DNA of 64,000 nt. Origin: Bacillota bacterium. Lineage in GTDB: Bacteria > Bacillota > Halanaerobiia > B1SED10-174. A model generated the notes under the pieces. It saw only the letters and a list, made by a program, of their open reading frames with translations, was not told where the DNA came from and searched no databases. Location of the stretch: positions 19,879-83,878 of the forward strand of contig SKTZ01000026.1 of NCBI GenBank assembly GCA_007122335.1. The letters are read 5' to 3'. Shown piece by piece: positions 55,683-64,000 of the stretch (its first letter is position 1; each line of letters opens with the position of its first letter). The position numbers and the translations under genes were made by a program.

Positions 55683-56855
55683 TTATTCCTCCTTGCCTTT
55701 AATTTGGTCCCAAAAACTTTTGCCATCGAGCTTGCAATCAAGGGCAAAAAAGCTTGCAATCGTTGCTCCCACATCTGCCAGTGTTGACCGGGTTCCTAAA
55801 TCTACATTTTCCTTTAGGGCAGGCCCCCAGACCAGCAACGGAACATATTCCCTGGTATGGTCAGTTGAATCAAAGCCAGGATCCGTTCCATGGTCTGCTG
55901 TTATTATTAGAATATCTTCTTTTTCCATTTCTGCTAAAAAGGAGGGCAGGAACTTATCAAATTCCAATAGAGCCCGGGCAAATCCATCAATATCATTCCT
56001 GTGCCCATAAAGCATATCAAAATCAACCAGGTTGGTAAAAATCAAATCATCTCGGGATGTTTTTGCCTCTTTCAGCAATTTCTCCATTCCATCCGCGTTA
56101 TTTTCCGTGGGAACAGAGCGGGAAATCCCTCTTCCCGAAAATATATTTTCCAGTTTCCCTACAACAACTACCGCCCGGCCTACTTCTTCTAAATAATCAA
56201 GAAGTAATTTCCGGGGTGGTTCCAGGGAAAAATCTTTTCTCCGGTGGGTTCGGGTATAATCCCCCTCTTTTCCAACAAAGGGCCTCGCGATGACCCGGCC
56301 AACTGCCCACTCATCTTTCAAAAGCCCCCTCGCTATTTCACAGATCCGGTAAAGTTCATCAACGGAAATAATTTTTTCGTGGGCGGCTATTTGAAAAACA
56401 CTATCTGCTGATGTATATACAATTGGTTTGCCGGTTTTTTCGTGTTCGGGACCCAGCTCTTTAATTATTTCGGTGCCCGAAGCTACTTTGTTTCCCAGGT
56501 ATCCATGCCCCGTTTCCTGGACAAAGGCTTCCATCAATTCCTCGGGAAAACCCTCACCGAAAGTGGGAAAAGCTTTTTGTAAAACCAACCCGCTCAACTC
56601 CCAGTGTCCCGAAGTAGTGTCCTTATTAGGTGAAGCAAGGGCCATCCGCCCAAAACCACCTCTTGGGGAAGTTATTGCTCGGGGTGATTCAATTATATTG
56701 AAAAGACCCAATTTCTGCATATTAACCAGGGGTAAATCGGGGTGTTTTTCCAGAATATGTCCGAAGGTATTACTACCCGCATCGCCAAATTTCTCTGCGT
56801 CAGGCATGGCCCCCACGCCGAAACCATCCAGCACTAGTAAAAATACCCTTCCCAT
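55683..56855 (-). CDS. deoB: Phosphopentomutase
   Basis: MGRVFLLVLDGFGVGAMPDAEKFGDAGSNTFGHI; TADHGTDPGFDSTDHTREYVPLLVWG. Confidence 0.96.
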   Translation of the reverse strand: MGRVFLLVLDGFGVGAMPDAEKFGDAGSNTFGHILEKHPDLPLVNMQKLGLFNIIESPRAITSPRGGFGRMALASPNKDTTSGHWELSGLVLQKAFPTFGEGFPEELMEAFVQETGHGYLGNKVASGTEIIKELGPEHEKTGKPIVYTSADSVFQIAAHEKIISVDELYRICEIARGLLKDEWAVGRVIARPFVGKEGDYTRTHRRKDFSLEPPRKLLLDYLEEVGRAVVVVGKLENIFSGRGISRSVPTENNADGMEKLLKEAKTSRDDLIFTNLVDFDMLYGHRNDIDGFARALLEFDKFLPSFLAEMEKEDILIITADHGTDPGFDSTDHTREYVPLLVWGPALKENVDLGTRSTLADVGATIASFFALDCKLDGKSFWDQIKGKEE

Positions 56856-56925
56856 TGTCCCACCTCCTTTTGTTTTCTCCATCTCCTTTTAATATTCCTT
56901 ATAAGAGCCACTTTTTCCTCCCACC

Positions 56926-56957
56926 AAAAAAGCCCCCTGCCGAGCAAGGGGGCTTTT
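56926..56957 (-). terminator. Intrinsic terminator downstream of ald
   Basis: AAAAGCCCCC...GGGGGCTTTTTT on the minus strand just after the ald stop. Confidence 0.85.
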
Positions 56958-56961
56958 CAGC

Positions 56962-58062
56962 CTAGCTTAATGGATAATATTCCAGATCCAGGGCATCGGC
57001 AACCGCCTTGTAGGTCACCTTGCCATTGAGGACATTGACTCCTTTGGCCAGACCAGGATCCTGGTGAATTGCCTTTTTGTAACCGCTATTGGCTATGCGC
57101 AGGGCATAGGGTAGGGTTTGATTGGTCAGAGCATAGGTTGAAGTCCGGGGTACTGCACCAGGCATATTTACTACACAGTAATGGATTACATCGTGGACGG
57201 TGTAAACAGGGTCACTGTGAGAAGTGGGCCTTGCAGTCTCTACACAACCACCCTGGTCAATCGCCACGTCAACTATGACCGAACCGGGTTCCATTGTTTT
57301 AACCATTTCTTCTGTGACCAGGCTGGGAGCCTTGGCGCCAGGCAGAAGAACTCCACCGATAACCAGGTCAGAATCTTTTACTGCCTCGGCAATATTGAGA
57401 CTGTTGGACATAATTGTCTTGACCTGGCCGCGGAAAATATCGTCCAGATACTGCATCTGCTTGTGGCTAACATCCATAATGGTAACTTCTCCACCCAGGC
57501 CCAGGGCCATTTTGGCCGAGTTAATTCCAACAGTCCCTCCACCGATAATAGTAACCTTGGCAGGTCCAACACCCGGAACGCCGCCGAGAAGGACTCCTTT
57601 TCCACCATGGTGCTTTTCCAGGTAGCGGATACCCATCTGGGGAGCAAGACGGCCGGCAACTTCGCTCATTGGGTTTAAGAGAGGTAAACCACCCTGCTTG
57701 TCCTCAACAGTTTCGTAGGCAATTGCGACAACTTTCTTTTCCATCAGGGACAGGGTTAATTCTTTGGGAACACCTGCAAGGTGAAGGAAAGTAAACAAGA
57801 TCTGTCCTTCTTTGAAGAATTTGTATTCTTCCGCTTCAGGTTCTTTTACCTTGATAACCATTTCGGTATCCCAGGCTTCTTCCCGGGAGACCATTTTTGC
57901 TCCTGCTGCCTCAAAATCTTCATTACTGATGCCACTGCCCAGGCCCCCATCCTTCTGAACGAAAACCTCGTGGCCACTGGAGGTCAGTGCTTTGACTCCA
58001 GCGGGGGTAATCGCTATGCGATTTTCTTTGTCCTTAATTTCCTTAGGTACACCGATAATCAT
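56962..58062 (-). CDS. ald: Alanine dehydrogenase
   Basis: MIIGVPKEIKDKENRIAITPAGVKAL; GGGTVGINSAKMALGLGGEVTIMD; start at the internal Met after GGAGG. Confidence 0.96.
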   Translation of the reverse strand: MIIGVPKEIKDKENRIAITPAGVKALTSSGHEVFVQKDGGLGSGISNEDFEAAGAKMVSREEAWDTEMVIKVKEPEAEEYKFFKEGQILFTFLHLAGVPKELTLSLMEKKVVAIAYETVEDKQGGLPLLNPMSEVAGRLAPQMGIRYLEKHHGGKGVLLGGVPGVGPAKVTIIGGGTVGINSAKMALGLGGEVTIMDVSHKQMQYLDDIFRGQVKTIMSNSLNIAEAVKDSDLVIGGVLLPGAKAPSLVTEEMVKTMEPGSVIVDVAIDQGGCVETARPTSHSDPVYTVHDVIHYCVVNMPGAVPRTSTYALTNQTLPYALRIANSGYKKAIHQDPGLAKGVNVLNGKVTYKAVADALDLEYYPLS

Positions 58063-58137
58063 GCTGTTATTACCTCCTTTTCTTCCTTGCTTGTTAATTA
58101 TTGAGCAAACTTTGTACCAAGACACCCTGTTCGGGCA

Positions 58138-59286
58138 TCATTTTTTTACCTTTCCATAGCTGCCTGCTCCGCCACATTCAATTTCCAGCCCTCCTCTTCT
58201 CAGTCGCAAAATCATCTCTACCCTTTTTTTATCTAAAAACCTTTCCAGTTGCTCTGGAGAAATATTATGGATTATCTCCATTTCTGAACCAAGGTTTTTG
58301 TAAAGAACATCTAAAGTCTTTGGTCCAAACCCGGGCAAAAGGTGAAGAGGGATATGATAAAAGTATGGAGCCCTGCCAGTTAAAGGTTTTTCAGTATCAG
58401 ATAATTTTTCAATCCGATTGGAAACTCCCTGAACCAGAGTCGGTTTCAAGCATCTGGGGCAGTTTTTTCTCTCGTCTTCCCCAGGGGTAAAACCACACTG
58501 GCGACACCTGGTCTTGTAATATTTGCCCAGGGCAGGGGGAAAACCACGGAATGCTTTTATCCCCTTTCCAGACAGTATAATTTGAAAAAGTTGTTCAAAA
58601 TCCCTTACAGTAGTGTCAATTTCCAGGTACTCCCGGGCAATGTTGGGAGAGGAGTGAGCATCAGATCCAACTAGGAAAGGAATTTTTTGCAATTCTTTTA
58701 TCCGGTCCGCAAGGGTACTGTCTGCACTCAAGCCCAGCTCTACAAAATCCACCCCTTTAGCATATTCCCCCAGGGGTAAAAAACTATCCAGTTGACCAAA
58801 ATAACCTTTGAAAGGGGTAAAAGCATGGGCCAGCCCAGGGTGCCCGCCCAGGCGCCCGACCATTGAAAAAGCTTTGTGAAATCCGTCACGTAAAAACTGA
58901 GTACTAAGACCCGGATTCCTTACTTTTTCCCTTAAATAGGAGTTATAGGCTTCCAATTCTCCCATCCCCGGGAAAAATGCCAAACAATGAACCCGGGTCC
59001 CCTCGATGTCCATTTCCCATTCCGAACCGGGGATAAGCAAAAGACCGCGGGCCGTTTTCAGGCCTCCCCCTGGACATTCTTCCAGGGATCCCTCGGCGAG
59101 CAATCCCTTGAATTCCTTTAAAACTCCGTCACAGGCTGCATCTATTATCCCCAGAACATTAAGTCCTTTTATTTTCTCTGCGTGATCGATGGCCCGGTTC
59201 AGGGTTAACCCCGAAGAAGCGGTAATTTTCACGGGTTTTCCCGAAGCCCGCCCCAGGTGGACATGCAGATCACAAAAGCTCAGCAC
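58138..59286 (-). CDS. PHP-domain endonuclease Q (EndoQ)-like protein
   Basis: 382 aa; FCDLHVHLG PHP N-terminus, VGSDAHSSPN, C4 zinc motif CRQCGFTPGEDERKNCPRC, C-terminal helix-hairpin region LHLLPGFGPKTLDVLYKNLG. Confidence 0.82.
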   Translation of the reverse strand: MLSFCDLHVHLGRASGKPVKITASSGLTLNRAIDHAEKIKGLNVLGIIDAACDGVLKEFKGLLAEGSLEECPGGGLKTARGLLLIPGSEWEMDIEGTRVHCLAFFPGMGELEAYNSYLREKVRNPGLSTQFLRDGFHKAFSMVGRLGGHPGLAHAFTPFKGYFGQLDSFLPLGEYAKGVDFVELGLSADSTLADRIKELQKIPFLVGSDAHSSPNIAREYLEIDTTVRDFEQLFQIILSGKGIKAFRGFPPALGKYYKTRCRQCGFTPGEDERKNCPRCLKPTLVQGVSNRIEKLSDTEKPLTGRAPYFYHIPLHLLPGFGPKTLDVLYKNLGSEMEIIHNISPEQLERFLDKKRVEMILRLRRGGLEIECGGAGSYGKVKK

Positions 59287-59783
59287 TGTTCAAACTCCTG
59301 TAAATACATTTGGAGCCCGATGATGGTCTTGGCATCGTTGAAAATACCTTTTTGTAGCCCTTCTTTTATTTCCTTTTTATCCATAATAACCTCTTCCAGC
59401 CCCTCTTCCTGGACTGGCTGCGAAAACTCCAGGCCAGAAGCAAGACACAAAAACAGCTCTTCATTGCTGTACCCGGGAGTTGTGAAAAACTTCTGCCGAA
59501 TTTCAATCTTGTTACATCTGTAACCGGTTTCTTCCAGCAGTTCTCTTCTCCCCGTTTCTATTGGTTCTTCTCCTGGTTCCAATAATCCTGCCGGTAATTC
59601 TAAAATAAAATCATTTACCGCCGGTCGAAATTGCCTGACCAAAACCACACCGCCGTCATTTAAAACGGGAAGAACCACCACAGCTCCCGGGTGAATAACA
59701 CACTCGTATTTGCTTTCAAGCTTAACCAGATGAAGCAATTTCCCAGAGAAAATTTCTTCCGGGTCTGAGTTCACTTTGACCAC
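59280..59783 (-). CDS. nudF: NUDIX hydrolase, ADP-ribose pyrophosphatase-like
   Basis: NUDIX box GLLEPGEEPIETGRRELLEETGY; FILELPAG. Confidence 0.88.
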   Translation of the reverse strand: MVKVNSDPEEIFSGKLLHLVKLESKYECVIHPGAVVVLPVLNDGGVVLVRQFRPAVNDFILELPAGLLEPGEEPIETGRRELLEETGYRCNKIEIRQKFFTTPGYSNEELFLCLASGLEFSQPVQEEGLEEVIMDKKEIKEGLQKGIFNDAKTIIGLQMYLQEFEQC

Positions 59784-59807
59784 CCTTTTCCTTTTGCTTA
59801 ACCCACT

Positions 59808-60917
59808 TCAGTCTCTGAGAATATTTACTATCAACTTTGAAAGATCCACCAGGTCGGAAAAAGGAATATATTCATCAGTGGAATGGGCTTTTTCCATCCC
59901 TGTTGCCAGATTAAGTGTGGGAACACCCTTGCCATTAAATATATTGGCATCACTTCCACCACCACTGGCTAAAAGGTTGGCTTCTTTGCCCAGTTTTTCC
60001 AGGGCTTTTTTACATCTTTTCACAACCTCTTCTTCAGCAGAAAACTCAAAGGAGGGATAAAGATTTTCTGCTTCGAACTCCAGTTTTGCTCCATACTTTT
60101 CCGCTGCTTTCCGGAAAATATTTTCCATTTTTTCCGTTTCTCCACTGAGCTTTTCTGGATCGTGGCTGCGGACCTCACCAGCCATTTCCACCTCATCTGG
60201 AACAACGTTACGGGCCTTACCTCCCTTTATGGTTCCAATATTGGAAGTGGTTTCAGAATCTATTCTTCCCTGCTCAATTTCAGCCAGAGCAACACTGGCA
60301 ACCTTGATGGCATTGATCCCTTCCTCTGGACTTACTCCAGCGTGACTTGCTTTCCCTTTAATTTTTACCTTAATACTGTTGTGGGTCGGGCCCTTGATTA
60401 TAATGTTGCCAACGGGCCCATTGGAATCAAAGGCATATCCAAAATCAGCTTTCAGAGTTCCCTCTTCAAGGTTTTTTGCTCCTAACAGGCCAACCTCTTC
60501 CGATACTGTAAAAACGAGCTGCACGGGATAGTGGTCCAATCCTTGGTCTTTAATAGTGTAAAGAGCTTCAAAGATTGGAGCAATTCCGGAAATATCATCT
60601 GCAGCAAGAATAGTTTCACCCTTAGAGCGAAAAATTCCGTCTCCCTGAACAGGTTCTATATTTTCACCGGGTTCCACCCGGTCCAGGTGAGCAGTAAACA
60701 AAATTGTAGGGCCATCCTTGTTCTTTCCAGGCAGGTAGGCAATAATGTTTCCCGCATTTCCTCCGGTTTTTTCTCCTGTATTGTCCTCTTTTACTTCCAG
60801 CCCCAGTTTTTGCAGATGGTTTTTTACATAATCAGCAAGTTTTCTTTCTCCCCCTGATGGACTGTAAATTTTGACCATCTCGACAAAAAACTGTTCCAAT
60901 CTTTTTTCGTCAATCAT
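59808..60917 (-). CDS. M20 family metallopeptidase (tripeptidase-like, YqjE-type)
   Basis: ILFTAHLDRVEPGENI, FTVSEEVGLLGAKNL, LLASGGGSDANIFNGKGVPTLNLATGMEKAHSTDEYI. Confidence 0.92.
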   Translation of the reverse strand: MIDEKRLEQFFVEMVKIYSPSGGERKLADYVKNHLQKLGLEVKEDNTGEKTGGNAGNIIAYLPGKNKDGPTILFTAHLDRVEPGENIEPVQGDGIFRSKGETILAADDISGIAPIFEALYTIKDQGLDHYPVQLVFTVSEEVGLLGAKNLEEGTLKADFGYAFDSNGPVGNIIIKGPTHNSIKVKIKGKASHAGVSPEEGINAIKVASVALAEIEQGRIDSETTSNIGTIKGGKARNVVPDEVEMAGEVRSHDPEKLSGETEKMENIFRKAAEKYGAKLEFEAENLYPSFEFSAEEEVVKRCKKALEKLGKEANLLASGGGSDANIFNGKGVPTLNLATGMEKAHSTDEYIPFSDLVDLSKLIVNILRD

Positions 60918-60931
60918 TGGCTCACCTCTAC

Positions 60932-61471
60932 TTATTCCCGGGCCGCCTCCATGCCTCTCTTGAGGGCTTCTTCGTTCAGGGGAATTAATTTATGGTGGCG
61001 TTCGGGTAGATTTTTTTTCAGGGAAGAAATTATTGAGTCAACTTCTACAATTTTTACTTTTTCTATTATTGCTCCCAGAGCAACCATATTTGCGGCTCTA
61101 TCACTACCGACTTCAGCTGCCAGTTCATTAGCGGGGATTTTTATTACCCGAATATCCTTACGTTCCGGCTCATCATCAATAAGGGAACTATTGATAATCA
61201 GGAGCCCTCCTTCTTTTAGCTGGGGAGCAAATTTATCCATAGAGGGCAGGTTCATTGCTACGACAACATCCGGGGAAGATACAAAAGGAGAGCCGATTCG
61301 TTCCTCGGAGACTATAACGTGACAGTTAGCCGTTCCTCCCCGCATTTCCGGACCATAGGAAGGAAGCCAGGAAACCTCTTTTCCTTCTATCATTCCTGCT
61401 CCAGCCAGGACCTGACCCATCAGCATTACTCCCTGACCACCAAATCCTGCAATGATAATTTCCTTCATCAC
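60932..61471 (-). CDS. 2-oxoacid:ferredoxin oxidoreductase gamma subunit
   Basis: [52 protein letters not shown]. Confidence 0.94.
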   Translation of the reverse strand: MMKEIIIAGFGGQGVMLMGQVLAGAGMIEGKEVSWLPSYGPEMRGGTANCHVIVSEERIGSPFVSSPDVVVAMNLPSMDKFAPQLKEGGLLIINSSLIDDEPERKDIRVIKIPANELAAEVGSDRAANMVALGAIIEKVKIVEVDSIISSLKKNLPERHHKLIPLNEEALKRGMEAARE

Positions 61472-62220
61472 TTGCTATCCCCTCCTTCCGGTGTTTTAAA
61501 CTCGCCGAGGGGATAATAAGGAACCATATTACTTTCAACCCAATCCAGGGCTTCAGTGGGATTCATACCCCAGTTGGTAGGACAGGTTGAAAGAAGTTCA
61601 ACCAGTGAGAACCCCTGGCCGGCTTTTTGGGTCTCAAAAGCTTTCCTGATTGCCTTTTTAGCTTTTTTGATTTCCTTATTATTAAACAAACCAACCCGGG
61701 AAAGATAGGCAGAACCCTTGAGGGTAGCGAGCATCTCCACAACCCTGATCGGATTACCGGCTGATTTAGCATCCCTTCCATAGGGTGATGTAGTTGTCTT
61801 TTGCCCGATCATCGTTGTTGGAGCCATCTGTCCACCGGTCATTCCATAAATGGCGTTGTTGATAAAGATTGTTGTAATATTCTCTCCCCGCATCGCTGCG
61901 TGGACTATTTCCGCTGTTCCAATAGAAGCCAGGTCTCCATCACCCTGGTAGGTAAAAACAAAGTTCTCTGGATTTACCCGCTTTATTCCTGTAGCAACAG
62001 CAGGGGCTCGACCATGAGCTGCCTGCTGGAAATCACAATTGAAGTACTCGTAAGCTAATACTGCACAGCCAACAGGGGCAACACCTATTGTTTTTTCCCG
62101 GATATTCATCTCATCTATTACCTCTGCCACCAGGCGGTGAGCTATCCCGTGAGTACACCCGGGACAGTAGTGAGTGGGTTTATCCGCCAGGGATTCGGGT
62201 CTTTTAGCTACGATTTTCAT
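61468..62220 (-). CDS. 2-oxoacid:ferredoxin oxidoreductase beta (TPP-binding) subunit
   Basis: [67 protein letters not shown]. Confidence 0.95.
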   Translation of the reverse strand: MKIVAKRPESLADKPTHYCPGCTHGIAHRLVAEVIDEMNIREKTIGVAPVGCAVLAYEYFNCDFQQAAHGRAPAVATGIKRVNPENFVFTYQGDGDLASIGTAEIVHAAMRGENITTIFINNAIYGMTGGQMAPTTMIGQKTTTSPYGRDAKSAGNPIRVVEMLATLKGSAYLSRVGLFNNKEIKKAKKAIRKAFETQKAGQGFSLVELLSTCPTNWGMNPTEALDWVESNMVPYYPLGEFKTPEGGDSK

Positions 62221-63287
62221 TCCTTTTCACCCCTTACTAGCTCCATTAGTTGTTCATAAATCTCCTGGGAGGTCGGAACTACCCCTCCACTTCTTCCGTA
62301 GAAATATACCGGGCAACGGCCGTTTGCTGAGAGACGAACATCTTCTACCATCTGGCCACAGCTCATCTCTACTGTGAGCAAAAACTTAACCTGCTCGGCT
62401 ACTTTCCCCACAACCTGTTCGGGGTAAGGGAATAAAGAGATGGGCCGGATTAACCCCACTTTAATTCCTTCTTCCCTCGCTCTTTCGACAGCGCTCAGAG
62501 CAATCCTGGCCATTGAGCCGAAGGCAACGATTGCATAATCAGCATCCTCGGTTTTGATGGTTTCGACCCGGACTTCCTCTTCCTTCATCTGCACATATTT
62601 CTTTTGCAACCGAAGGTTCAGTTCTTCCAGTTTTTCAGCCTGGAGACTTAGAGAGTTAATAACGTTGGGCTTGCGCCCTTTATTGCCCACAGTTGCCCAT
62701 TCTTTTTTCGGGAGATCCTCTGGAGAGATTTCCTTTTTAAATTCAACTGGCTCCATCATCTGCCCGATCATACCATCACCTAAAATCATTACGGGGTTGC
62801 GATATTTATCCGCAAGATCAAAAGCTTCCAGAGTTAAATCAACTGCTTCCTGGACGGATTGGGGAGCCAGGACAAGCAGGCGATAATCTCCATGCCCTCC
62901 CCCTTTAGTTGCCTGCAGATAATCAGATTGAGCGGGTTGAATTCCACCAAGACCAGGGCCTCCCCGGATTATATTAACAATAACCCCGGGAAGCTCTGAA
63001 CCAGCCATGTAGGAAATCCCTTCCTGTTTCAGGCTTATTCCCGGACTCGATGAAGATGTCATAACCCTGGCTCCAGCACCTGCAGCTCCGTAAACCATGT
63101 TAATTGCAGCAACTTCACTTTCCGCCTGCAGAAAAACTCCATCTTCCATGGGCAAGCGTCTTGCCATGTAAGCCGGGAGTTCGTTCTGAGGGGTTATAGG
63201 ATAACCAAAAAAGTAACGGCACCCCGCCTTTATTCCTGCTTCGGCGATTGCCTCGTTTCCCTTCATTAAAATCTTCTCGGCCATCAT
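62217..63287 (-). CDS. vorB: 2-oxoacid:ferredoxin oxidoreductase alpha subunit, VorB-like (3-methyl-2-oxobutanoate type)
   Basis: [94 protein letters not shown]. Confidence 0.9.
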   Translation of the reverse strand: MMAEKILMKGNEAIAEAGIKAGCRYFFGYPITPQNELPAYMARRLPMEDGVFLQAESEVAAINMVYGAAGAGARVMTSSSSPGISLKQEGISYMAGSELPGVIVNIIRGGPGLGGIQPAQSDYLQATKGGGHGDYRLLVLAPQSVQEAVDLTLEAFDLADKYRNPVMILGDGMIGQMMEPVEFKKEISPEDLPKKEWATVGNKGRKPNVINSLSLQAEKLEELNLRLQKKYVQMKEEEVRVETIKTEDADYAIVAFGSMARIALSAVERAREEGIKVGLIRPISLFPYPEQVVGKVAEQVKFLLTVEMSCGQMVEDVRLSANGRCPVYFYGRSGGVVPTSQEIYEQLMELVRGEKE

Positions 63288-63505
63288 TTACCTCCTTCCT
63301 CTTTATATACTTCTATTACCGTATCCGGACAGATTTCATAACAGAAACCACATCCAATACATTTATCCATCTCTTCAACATAAGCAGGGTGATAACCCTT
63401 CTTATTTATGCCATTGCTCATCTTGATTATTTTTACTGGGCAAACCCTTGGACACAGGTTGCAGCCCTTACATCTTTCCGAATCAAAGACAACTTTAGGC
63501 ACCAC
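63284..63505 (-). CDS. 2x[4Fe-4S] ferredoxin (oxidoreductase delta subunit)
   Basis: 73 aa; CKGCNLCPRVCP and CIGCGFCYEICP. Confidence 0.95.
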   Translation of the reverse strand: MVPKVVFDSERCKGCNLCPRVCPVKIIKMSNGINKKGYHPAYVEEMDKCIGCGFCYEICPDTVIEVYKEEGGK

Positions 63506-63529
63506 TTATCCTCCTTCCCTAACCATTTA

Positions 63530-64000
63530 TTAGCTGTAAATCTGGGGTTCTTCACGCCCCTGCAATACCCGGAGAGCGCCTTTCCAAAGCGCTTCCATTT
63601 CCTTTTCCCCGGGTTTAATTATCACTGGGGCAATATATTTAACCCTTTCTTCAATTAATTTAACCAGGGGAGGCGATTTGGCCATTCCTCCAGTAAGGAT
63701 TACAGCGTCAATTTCACCATAATTTGCCGGGGCAAGACTTCCAATCTCTTTTGCTATCTGGTAGGCCATGGCTTCAAATACTTCCTCTGCTTTTTTATCC
63801 CCATTTTCAATATCCTTTTCAATCTGAATCAGGTCATTATTACCAAGGTAGGCAACCAGGCCACCCTGTCCTTTAATTCTTTTTTTGATAAAATCCTGGG
63901 AATATTTTTCCGAAAAACAGAGTTTGACCAGGTCTCCGACAGGCAAGCCTCCCGAACGTTCAGGGGAAAATGGCCCTTCGCCATCCAGGGCGTTATTTAC
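63530..64000 (-). CDS. buk: Butyrate kinase, C-terminal part (gene continues past the window end)
   Basis: Open frame continues to 64000 (VNNALDGEGPFSPERSGGLPVGDLVKLCFS...); GEIDAVILTGGMAKSPPLVKLIEERV is a Buk signature. Confidence 0.93.
   Translation of the reverse strand, partial: VNNALDGEGPFSPERSGGLPVGDLVKLCFSEKYSQDFIKKRIKGQGGLVAYLGNNDLIQIEKDIENGDKKAEEVFEAMAYQIAKEIGSLAPANYGEIDAVILTGGMAKSPPLVKLIEERVKYIAPVIIKPGEKEMEALWKGALRVLQGREEPQIYS

Noticed and set aside
45-63658. Numerous plus-strand ORFs of 60-212 aa in the ORF track (for example 3871-4341, 4426-5010, 54001-54639)
   Set aside because: Almost all lie antisense to confidently identified minus-strand genes; translations are rich in F/S/L/I/C as expected from reverse complements of K/E-rich coding frames, with no recognisable families.
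1-64000. CRISPR arrays, tandem repeats, insertion sequences, prophage, toxin-antitoxin or defence genes
   Set aside because: None seen on reading both strands; gene content is housekeeping and metabolic throughout.

Overview
The window is a gene-dense stretch of a Firmicutes (Clostridia-like) chromosome. Every protein gene I can support is on the minus strand, so transcription runs from coordinate 64000 toward 1. In transcription order it reads: butyrate kinase and a branched-chain 2-oxoacid:ferredoxin oxidoreductase; M20 peptidase, NUDIX hydrolase and an EndoQ-like PHP nuclease; ald; deoB-punA-pdp; lysA; a class-I glutaminase amidotransferase; a sigma-54 activator; a DHH-CBS-CBS-nucleotidyltransferase fusion; M50 protease, trpS, scpA-scpB, rluB, spoVS, smc, ftsY; ylxM-ffh-rpsP-KH-rimM-trmD-rplS; rbgA-rnhB-queT; smg-topA-trmFO-hslVU-codY-cheC-cheD; rpsB-tsf-pyrH-frr-(small ORF)-uppS-cdsA-(ytvI-like)-dxr-rseP-ispG; T-box-proS-mgtC-polC; rimP-nusA-ylxR-ylxQ-infB-rbfA-nrnA-truB-ribF; rpsO. 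I found no tRNA, rRNA, CRISPR array, transposon or prophage. The plus-strand ORFs in the track look like antisense shadows. I did not find a clear-cut new multi-gene system. The most interesting leads are: an isolated cheC-cheD pair where the large fla/che operon sits in Bacillus; a nested palindrome next to the ylxM-ffh promoter; a sigma-H-like promoter in front of spoVS; a coupled 66-aa ORF between frr and uppS with a palindrome over the uppS start; structured leaders (proS T-box, rpsB, rimP, rpsO, lysA); a sigma-54 activator with an unusual N-terminal insertion; the DHH/CBS/nucleotidyltransferase fusion; and an EndoQ-like nuclease. Product calls rest on recognising the translated proteins by eye. 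No database search was run.
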